Origin: Andrena cerasifolii
Taxonomy: Eukaryota > Arthropoda > Insecta > Hymenoptera > Andrenidae
Reading direction: 5' to 3'
Assembly: GCF_050908995.1 (NCBI RefSeq)
Contig: NW_027484967.1
Location: 1-64,000 of the forward strand
DNA length: 64,000 nt
Of the stretch, positions 55,788 through 64,000 are shown in pieces. Positions within the stretch are counted from its first letter, which is position 1. The number at the start of each line of letters is the position of its first letter. A model generated the notes under the pieces. The model was not told where the DNA came from. It ran no database searches and was given only the letters and a program-made list of their open reading frames with translations. Both the position numbers and the translations under genes were made by a program.

Positions 55788-56378
55788 GGTTGTAATATCG
55801 GATTCAATATCGGTTTTGCAATATCAGTTTTTCGATATAGGTTTTTCAATATCGGTTTTTCAATATCAGTTTTTCAATATTTGTTCTCCAATATCGGTTT
55901 TTGAATATCGGTTCTAATATCGGATTCAATATCGGTTTTTCAATATCGGTTTTTCAATATCAGTTTTTCGATATCAGTTTTTCAATATTTGTTCTCCAAT
56001 ATCGGTTTTTGAATATCGGTTCTAATATCGGATTCAATATCGGTTTTTCAATATCGGTTTTTCAATAGCAGTTTTTCGATACCAGTTTTTCAATATTTGT
56101 TTTTCAATATCGGTTTTTCAATATCGGTTCTAATATCGGTTTCAATATCGGTTTTTCAATATCGGTTTTTCAATATCGGTTTTTCAATATCAGTTTTTCA
56201 ATATCAGTTTTTTCAATATTTGCTTTACAATATCGGTTTTTCAATATGCGTGTAGAACAATATCGGTTTTGCAATATCAGTTTCTCAATATCAGTTTTTC
56301 GATATCAGTTTTTCAATATTTGTTTTTCAATATCGGTTTTTCAATATCGGTTCTAATATCGGTTTCAATATCGGTTTT
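55788..56378 (+). repeat. 598-bp tandem duplication, unit 2
   Basis: Copy of the preceding unit with the same GGTTGTAAT and CAATAGCAG marks. Near 56,190-56,215 it reads CAATATCAG twice with a six-T linker, where unit 1 has CAATATCAG then CGATATCAG with five T. The match ends near 56,378. Confidence 0.8.
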
Positions 56379-56559
56379 GCAATATCAGTTTTTCGATATA
56401 AGTTTTTCAATATCGGTTTTTCAATATCGGTTTTTCAATATTTGTTTTTCAATATCGGTTTTTTCAATATCAGTTTTTCAATATTTGTTCTCCAATATCG
56501 GTTTTTGAATATCGGTTCTAATATCGGATTCAATATCGGTTTTTCAATATCGATTTTTC

Positions 56560-57854
56560 AATATCGGTTTTTCAATATCGGTTCTAATATCGGTTTCAAT
56601 ATCGGTTTTGCAATATCAGTTTTTCGATATAAGTTTTTCGATATAGGTTTTTCAATATCGGTTTTTCAATATCGGTTCTAATATCGGTTTCAATATCGGT
56701 TTTTCAATATCGGTTTTTCAATATCAGTTTTTCAATATTTGTTTTTCAATATCGGTTTTTCAATATCGGTTCTAATATCGGTTTCAATATCGGTTTTTCA
56801 ATATCGGTTTTTCAATATCGGTTTTTCAATATCAGTTTTTCGATATCAGTTTTTCAATATTTGCTTTACAATATCGGTTTAGAACAATATCGGTTTTGCA
56901 ATATCAGTTTCTCAATATCAGTTTTTCGATATCAGTTTTTCAATATTTGTTTTTCAATATCGGTTTTTCAATATCGGTTCTAACATCGGTTTCAATATCG
57001 GTTTTTCAATATCGGTTTTTCAATATCAGTTTTTCAATATTTGCTTTACAATATCGGTTTTTCAATGTCGGTTTAGAACAATATCGGTTTTGCAATATCA
57101 GTTTCTCAATATCAGTTTTTCGATATCAGTTTTTCAATATTTGTTTTTCAATATCGGTTCTAATATCGGTTTCAATATCGGTTTTGCAATATCAGTTTTT
57201 CGATATAAGTTTTTCAATATCGGTTTTTCAATATCGGTTTTTCAATATCGGTTCTAATATCGGTTTCAATATCGGTTTTGCAATATCGGTTTTTCAATAT
57301 CAGTTTTTCGATATCAGTTTTTCAATATTTGTTTTTCAATATCGGTTTTTCAATATCGGTTCTAATATCGGTTTCAATATCGGTTTTTCAATATCAGTTT
57401 TTCGATATAGGTTTTTCAATATCGGTTTTTCAATATCGGATTTTCAATATCAGTTTTTCAATATTTGTTTTCAATATCGGTTTTTGAATATCGGTTCTAA
57501 TATCGGTTTCAATATCGGTTTTTCAATATCGGTTTTTCAATATCAGTTTTTCAATATTTGCTTTACAATATCGGTTTTTCAATGTCGGTTTAGAACAATA
57601 TCGGTTTTGCAATATCAGTTTCTCAATATCAGTTTTTCGATATCAGTTTTTCAATATTTGCTTTACAATATCGGTTTTTCAATATCCGTTCTAATATCGG
57701 ATTCAATATCGGTTTTTCAATATCAGTTTTTCGATATAGGTTTTTCAATATCGGTTTTTCAATATCGGTTCTAATATCGGTTTCAATATCGGTTTTTCAA
57801 TATCGGTTTTTCAATATCAGTTTTTCGATATCAGTTTTTCAATATTTGCTTTAC
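56560..57854 (+). repeat. 1,295-bp tandem duplication, unit 1
   Basis: It repeats at an offset of 1,295 bp. Before 56,560 the preceding monomers differ (CAATATCGATTTTT here, CAATATTTGCTTTA before unit 2). The unit contains one full core cassette, starting at 56,896. Confidence 0.8.
56896..57774 (+). repeat. Core cassette, long form
   Basis: Has the GCTTTAC / ATATCCGTTC type of 3' part but without the CATTATCCG change of the 38-kb and 52-kb copies. It lies inside unit 1 of the 1,295-bp pair. Confidence 0.7.
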
Positions 57855-59040
57855 AATATCGGTTTTTCAATATCGGTTCTAATATCGGTTTCAATATCGG
57901 TTTTGCAATATCAGTTTTTCGATATAAGTTTTTCGATATAGGTTTTTCAATATCGGTTTTTCAATATCGGTTCTAATATCGGTTTCAATATCGGTTTTTC
58001 AATATCGGTTTTTCAATATCAGTTTTTCAATATTTGTTTTTCAATATCGGTTTTTCAATATCGGTTCTAATATCGGTTTCAATATCGGTTTTTCAATATC
58101 GGTTTTTCAATATCGGTTTTTCAATATCAGTTTTTCGATATCAGTTTTTCAATATTTGCTTTACAATATCGGTTTAGAACAATATCGGTTTTGCAATATC
58201 AGTTTCTCAATATCAGTTTTTCGATATCAGTTTTTCAATATTTGTTTTTCAATATCGGTTTTTCAATATCGGTTCTAACATCGGTTTCAATATCGGTTTT
58301 TCAATATCGGTTTTTCAATATCAGTTTTTCAATATTTGCTTTACAATATCGGTTTTTCAATGTCGGTTTAGAACAATATCGGTTTTGCAATATCAGTTTC
58401 TCAATATCAGTTTTTCGATATCAGTTTTTCAATATTTGTTTTTCAATATCGGTTCTAATATCGGTTTCAATATCGGTTTTGCAATATCAGTTTTTCGATA
58501 TAAGTTTTTCAATATCGGTTTTTCAATATCGGTTTTTCAATATCGGTTCTAATATCGGTTTCAATATCGGTTTTGCAATATCGGTTTTTCAATATCAGTT
58601 TTTCGATATCAGTTTTTCAATATTTGTTTTTCAATATCGGTTTTTCAATATCGGTTCTAATATCGGTTTCAATATCGGTTTTTCAATATCAGTTTTTCGA
58701 TATAGGTTTTTCAATATCGGTTTTTCAATATCGGATTTTCAATATCAGTTTTTCAATATTTGTTTTCAATATCGGTTTTTGAATATCGGTTCTAATATCG
58801 GTTTCAATATCGGTTTTTCAATATCGGTTTTTCAATATCAGTTTTTCAATATTTGCTTTACAATATCGGTTTTTCAATGTCGGTTTAGAACAATATCGGT
58901 TTTGCAATATCAGTTTCTCAATATCAGTTTTTCGATATCAGTTTTTCAATATTTGCTTTACAATATCGGTTTTTCAATATCCGTTCTAATATCGGATTCA
59001 ATATCGGTTTTTCAATATCAGTTTTTCGATATAGGTTTTT
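57855..59040 (+). repeat. 1,295-bp tandem duplication, unit 2
   Basis: Copy of 56,560-57,745. The match stops at about 59,040, where this copy continues with CAGTATCGG and unit 1 with CAATATCGG. It contains the core cassette starting at 58,191. Confidence 0.8.
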
Positions 59041-59069
59041 CAGTATCGGTTTTTCAATATCGGTTTTTC
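58191..59069 (+). repeat. Core cassette, long form
   Basis: Lies inside unit 2 of the 1,295-bp pair. The open frame runs on past the cassette to 59,735 and is the longest in the window (514 codons). This is chance compensation of 12- and 16-bp monomers. Confidence 0.65.
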
Positions 59070-61017
59070 AATATCAGTTCTTCAATATTTGGTTTTCAAT
59101 GTCGGTTTTTGAATATCGGTTCTAATATCGGTTTCAATATCGGTTTTTCAATATCGGTTTTTCAATATCGGTTTTTCAATATCAGTTTTTCAATATTTGT
59201 TCTCCAATATCGGTTTTTGAATATCGGTTCTAATATCGGATTCAATATCGGTTTTTCAATATCGGTTTTTCAATATCAGTTTTTCGATATCAGTTTTTCA
59301 ATATTTGTTTTTCAATATCGGTTTTTCAATATCGGTTCTAATATCGGTTTCAATATCGGTTTTTCAATATCGGTTTTTCAATATCAGTTTTTCAATATTT
59401 GTTCTCCAATATCGGTTTTTCAATATCGGTTTTTCAATATCAGTTTTTCAATATTTGTTCTCCAATATCGGTTTTTGAATATCGGTTCTAATATCGGATT
59501 CAATATCGGTTTTTCAATATCGGTTTTTCAATATCAGTTTTTCGATATCAGTTTTTCAATATTTGTTTTTCAATATCGTTTTTTCAATATCGGTTTTTCG
59601 ATATCAGTTTTTCAATATTTGCTTTACAATATCGGTTTTTCAATATCCGTTCTAATATCGGATTCAATATCGGTTTTTCAATATCAGTTTTTCGATATAG
59701 GTTTTTCAATATCGGTTTTTCAATATCGGTTCTAATATCGGTTTCAATATCGGTTTTTCAATATCGGTTTTTCAATATCAGTTTTTCGATATCAGTTTTT
59801 CAATATTTGCTTTACAATATCGGTTTTTCAATATCGGTTTAGAACAATATCGGTTTTGCAATATCAGTTTTTCGATATCAGTTTTTCAATATTTGTTTTT
59901 CAATATCGGTTCTAATATCGGTTTCAATATCGGTTTTGCAATATCAGTTTTTCGATATAAGTTTTTCAATATCGGTTTTTCAATATCGGTTTTTCAATAT
60001 CGGTTCTAATATCGGTTTCAATATCGGTTTTGCAATATCGGTTTTTCAATATCAGTTTTTCGATATCAGTTTTTCAATATTTGTTTTTCAATATCGGTTT
60101 TTCAATATCGGTTCTAATATCGGTTTCAATATCGGTTTTTCAATATCAGTTTTTCGATATAGGTTTTTCAATATCGGTTTTTCAATATCGGTTTTTCAAT
60201 ATCAGTTTTTCAATATTTGTTTTCAATATCGGTTTTTGAATATCGGTTCTAATATCGGTTTCAATATCGGTTTTTCAATATCGGTTGTAATATCGGATTC
60301 AATATCGGTTTTGCAATATCAGTTTTTCGATATAGGTTTTTCAATATCGGTTTTTCAATATCAGTTTTTCAATATTTGTTCTCCAATATCGGTTTTTGAA
60401 TATCGGTTCTAATATCGGATTCAATATCGGTGTTTCAATATCGGTTTTTCAATAGCAGTTTTTCGATACCAGTTTTTCAATATTTGTTTTTCAATATCGG
60501 TTTTTCAATATCGGTTCTAATATCGGTTTCAATATCGGTTTTTCAATATCGGTTTTTCAATATCGGTTTTTCAATATCAGTTTTTCGATATCAGTTTTTC
60601 AATATTTGCTTTACAATATCGGTTTTTCAATATGGGTGTAGAACAATATCGGTTTTGCAATATCAGTTTCTCAATATCAGTTTTTCGATATCAGTTTTTC
60701 AATATTTGTTTTTCAATATCGGTTTTTCAATATCGGTTCTAATATCGGTTTCAATATCGGTTTTGCAATATCAGTTTTTCGATATAAGTTTTTCAATATC
60801 GGTTTTTCAATATCGGTTTTTCAATATTTGTTTTTCAATATCGGTTTTTTCAATATCAGTTTTTCAATATTTGTTCTCCAATATCGGTTTTTGAATATCG
60901 GTTCTAATATCGGATTCAATATCGGTTTTTCAATATCGATTTTTCAATATCGGTTTTTCAATATCGGTTCTAATATCGGTTTCAATATCGGTTTTGCAAT
61001 ATCAGTTTTTCGATATA

Positions 61018-62804
61018 AGTTTTTCGATATAGGTTTTTCAATATCGGTTTTTCAATATCGGTTCTAATATCGGTTTCAATATCGGTTTTTCAATATCGAT
61101 TTTTCAATATCGGTTTTTCAATATCAGTTTTTCGATATCAGTTTTTCAATATTTGCTTTACAATATCGGTTTAGAACAATATCGGTTTTGCAATATCAGT
61201 TTCTCAATATCAGTTTTTCGATATCAGTTTTTCAATATTTGTTTTTCAATATCGGTTTTTCAATATCGGTTCTAACATCGGTTTCAATATCGGTTTTTCA
61301 ATATCGGTTTTTCAATATCAGTTTTTCAATATTTGCTTTACAATATCGGTTTTTCAATGTCGGTTTAGAACAATATCGGTTTTGCAATATCAGTTTCTCA
61401 ATATCAGTTTTTCGATATCAGTTTTTCAATATTTGTTTTTCAATATCGGTTCTAATATCGGTTTCAATATCGGTTTTGCAATATCAGTTTTTCGATATAA
61501 GTTTTTCAATATCGGTTTTTCAATATCGGTTTTTCAATATCGGTTCTAATATCGGTTTCAATATCGGTTTTGCAATATCGGTTTTTCAATATCAGTTTTT
61601 CGATATCAGTTTTTCAATATTTGTTTTTCAATATCGGTTTTTCAATATCGGTTCTAATATCGGTTTCAATATCGGTTTTTCAATATCAGTTTTTCGATAT
61701 AGGTTTTTCAATATCGGTTTTTCAATATCGGATTTTCAATATCAGTTTTTCAATATTTGTTTTCAATATCGGTTATTGAATATCGGTTCTAATATCGGTT
61801 TCAATATCGGTTTTTCAATATCGGTTTTTCAATATCAGTTTTTCAATATTTGCTTTACAATATCGGTTTTTCAATGTCGGTTTAGAACAATATCGGTTTT
61901 GCAATATCAGTTTCTCAATATCAGTTTTTCGATATCAGTTTTTCAATATTTGTTTTTCAATATCGGTTCTAATATCGGTTTCAATATCGGTTTTGCAATA
62001 TCAGTTTTTCGATATAAGTTTTCCAATATCGGTTTTTCAATATCGGTTTTTCAATATCGGTTCTAATATCGGTTTCAATATCAGTTTTTCGATATCAGTT
62101 TTTCAATATTTGTTTTTCAATATCGGTTTTACAATATCGGTTTTTCAATATCAGTTTTTCGATATCAGTTTTTCAATATTTGCTTTACAATATCGGTTTT
62201 TCAATATCCGTTCTAATATCGGATTCAATATCGGTTTTTCAATATCGGTTTTTCAATATCGATTTTTCAATATCAGTTTTTCAATATTTGTTCTCCAATA
62301 TCGGTTTTTGAATATCGGTTCTAATATCGGATTCAATATCGGTTATTCAATATCGGTTTTTCAATATCAGTTTTTCGATATCAGTTTTTCAATATTTGTT
62401 TTTCAATATCGGTTTTTCAATATCGGTTCTAATATCGGTTTCAATATCGGTTTTTCAATATCGGTTTTTCAATATCAGTTTTTCAATATTTGTTCTCCAA
62501 TATCGGTTTTTCAATATCGGTTTTTCAATATCAGTTTTTCAATATTTGTTCTCCAATATCGGTTTTTGAATATCGGTTCTAATATCGGATTCAATATCGG
62601 TTTTTCAATATCGGTTTTTCAATATCAGTTTTTCGATATCAGTTTTTCAATATTTGTTTTTCAATATCGGTTTTTCAATATCGGTTTTTCAATATCGGTT
62701 TTTCAATATCAGTTTTTCGATATCAGTTTTTCAATATTTGCTTTACAATATCGGTTTTTCAATATCCGTTCTAATATCGGATTCAATATCGGTTTTTCAA
62801 TATC
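61018..62804 (+). repeat. 1,787-bp tandem duplication, unit 1
   Basis: It repeats at an offset of 1,787 bp with no indel seen. Shared private marks are GGTTATTGAATATC (near 61,771 and 63,558) and AAGTTTTCCAATATC (near 62,018 and 63,805). I saw only three single-base differences from unit 2: A at 61,099 (G at 62,886), G at 61,473 (A at 63,260) and A at 62,131 (T at 63,918). This is the least diverged long pair in the window. Confidence 0.88.
61188..62066 (+). repeat. Core cassette, long form
   Basis: Lies inside unit 1 of the 1,787-bp pair, with the private GGTTATTGAAT and AAGTTTTCCAAT marks. Confidence 0.7.
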
Positions 62805-64000
62805 AGTTTTTCGATATAGGTTTTTCAATATCGGTTTTTCAATATCGGTTCTAATATCGGTTTCAATATCGGTTTTTCAATATCGGTTTTTCAATATCGG
62901 TTTTTCAATATCAGTTTTTCGATATCAGTTTTTCAATATTTGCTTTACAATATCGGTTTAGAACAATATCGGTTTTGCAATATCAGTTTCTCAATATCAG
63001 TTTTTCGATATCAGTTTTTCAATATTTGTTTTTCAATATCGGTTTTTCAATATCGGTTCTAACATCGGTTTCAATATCGGTTTTTCAATATCGGTTTTTC
63101 AATATCAGTTTTTCAATATTTGCTTTACAATATCGGTTTTTCAATGTCGGTTTAGAACAATATCGGTTTTGCAATATCAGTTTCTCAATATCAGTTTTTC
63201 GATATCAGTTTTTCAATATTTGTTTTTCAATATCGGTTCTAATATCGGTTTCAATATCGATTTTGCAATATCAGTTTTTCGATATAAGTTTTTCAATATC
63301 GGTTTTTCAATATCGGTTTTTCAATATCGGTTCTAATATCGGTTTCAATATCGGTTTTGCAATATCGGTTTTTCAATATCAGTTTTTCGATATCAGTTTT
63401 TCAATATTTGTTTTTCAATATCGGTTTTTCAATATCGGTTCTAATATCGGTTTCAATATCGGTTTTTCAATATCAGTTTTTCGATATAGGTTTTTCAATA
63501 TCGGTTTTTCAATATCGGATTTTCAATATCAGTTTTTCAATATTTGTTTTCAATATCGGTTATTGAATATCGGTTCTAATATCGGTTTCAATATCGGTTT
63601 TTCAATATCGGTTTTTCAATATCAGTTTTTCAATATTTGCTTTACAATATCGGTTTTTCAATGTCGGTTTAGAACAATATCGGTTTTGCAATATCAGTTT
63701 CTCAATATCAGTTTTTCGATATCAGTTTTTCAATATTTGTTTTTCAATATCGGTTCTAATATCGGTTTCAATATCGGTTTTGCAATATCAGTTTTTCGAT
63801 ATAAGTTTTCCAATATCGGTTTTTCAATATCGGTTTTTCAATATCGGTTCTAATATCGGTTTCAATATCAGTTTTTCGATATCAGTTTTTCAATATTTGT
63901 TTTTCAATATCGGTTTTTCAATATCGGTTTTTCAATATCAGTTTTTCGATATCAGTTTTTCAATATTTGCTTTACAATATCGGTTTTTCAATATCCGTTC
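62805..64000 (+). repeat. 1,787-bp tandem duplication, unit 2 (cut by window end)
   Basis: Copy of unit 1 up to the last base, which aligns with 62,213. The unit is cut after about 1,196 bp, so further copies may follow beyond the window. Confidence 0.88.
62975..63853 (+). repeat. Core cassette, long form
   Basis: Lies inside unit 2 of the 1,787-bp pair and differs from 61,188-62,066 by the single change seen at 63,260. Confidence 0.7.

Larger units (their letters stand above)
1..64000 (+). repeat. Satellite array of 14-bp monomers filling the whole window
   Basis: Seen directly: the unit CAATATCGGTTTTT repeats head to tail from the first to the last base, with no unique insert and no inverted block. 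Split into core and linker, monomers are ATATCGG plus TTTTTCA (14 bp), plus TTCTA, TTTCA or ATTCA (12 bp), or plus TTTAGAACA or TGTAGAACA (16 bp). Occasional 13-bp and 15-bp units have one T fewer or more. Frequent point variants are ATATCAG, GATATCAG, GATATAGG, GATATAAG and ATATTTG. The consensus is 4/14 G+C and half T on this strand. The size and hierarchical duplications fit eukaryotic satellite DNA (inference); its chromosomal place and function cannot be read from the window. I do not recognise it as a named satellite family. Confidence 0.97.

Noticed and set aside
58191..59735. Longest open frame, 514 codons of a 14-residue repeat; similar long frames at 33,827-35,206 and 47,870-49,249 (459 codons)
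   Set aside because: It can begin only at TTG, has no unique sequence, and follows from a stop-free monomer whose length is not a multiple of 3. Overlapping frames in the same stretch are equally open. Indels between duplicate blocks ignore the reading frame.
1..64000. CRISPR array
   Set aside because: Repeat units abut without unique spacers, and there are no cas genes.
1..64000. Telomeric repeat or plasmid iterons
   Set aside because: The 14-mer is not a standard G-rich telomere unit, and 64 kb of continuous repeat with nested duplications is far beyond an iteron cluster.
1..64000. Transposon, retroelement or viral remnant
   Set aside because: No terminal repeats, target-site duplications, catalytic motifs or non-satellite sequence were found on either strand.
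1..64000. Promoters, terminators, tRNA or rRNA genes
   Set aside because: AT-rich CAATAT cores and T-runs resemble promoter boxes and T-tract terminators but recur in every monomer, so they carry no site-specific information. No cloverleaf or rRNA sequence was seen.
1..64000. Centromere assignment
   Set aside because: I saw no CENP-B-box-like motif, and the window holds no flanking or chromatin evidence. Satellite nature alone does not show centromere function.

Overview
The whole 64 kb window is one uninterrupted, AT-rich, head-to-tail satellite array. It contains no recognisable gene, RNA gene, transposon, CRISPR array or unique sequence. The basic unit is 14 bp, CAATATCGGTTTTT on the + strand. 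Read from the core it is a 7-bp ATATCGG plus a 7-bp linker TTTTTCA. Linkers of 5 bp (TTCTA, TTTCA, ATTCA) and 9 bp (TTTAGAACA, TGTAGAACA) give 12-bp and 16-bp monomers; rarer 13- and 15-bp units come from T-run slippage. Common point variants are CAATATCAG, CGATATCAG, CGATATAGG, CGATATAAG and CAATATTTG. All units face the same way.

The organism cannot be identified. Tens of kilobases of tandem 14-mers with nested duplications fit a eukaryotic satellite (heterochromatin, pericentromere, subtelomere or sex chromosome) far better than a bacterial, plasmid or viral sequence. That is an inference; no flanking DNA is present to test it.

Layout: copies related at a distance of about 8 kb lie at 1-3,490 and 7,987-11,762. 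A 961-bp tandem pair lies at 3,605-5,526. A 396/382-bp ladder lies at 12,753-13,674, then a pair of about 1.6 kb at 13,850-17,001 and a 2,730-bp pair at about 21,178-26,637. The largest event is a tandem duplication of about 13.6 kb: 27,790-41,407 and 41,408 to about 55,025, with a more rearranged third relative at about 11,760-14,830. After it come a 598-bp pair (55,190-56,378), a 1,295-bp pair (56,560-59,040) and a very fresh 1,787-bp pair (61,018 to the window end). A recurring core cassette, marked by TAACATCGG followed by ATGTCGGTTTAGAAC, was counted by eye at about 27 places.

There are no genes to work together. The many open frames exist because 14 is not a multiple of 3 and the consensus unit has no + strand stop, so an open frame reads as a 14-residue repeat over 42 bp. 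The - strand carries TGA once per monomer, so every - frame closes within 42 bp. Nearly all long + frames could start only at TTG. I treat them all as non-coding.
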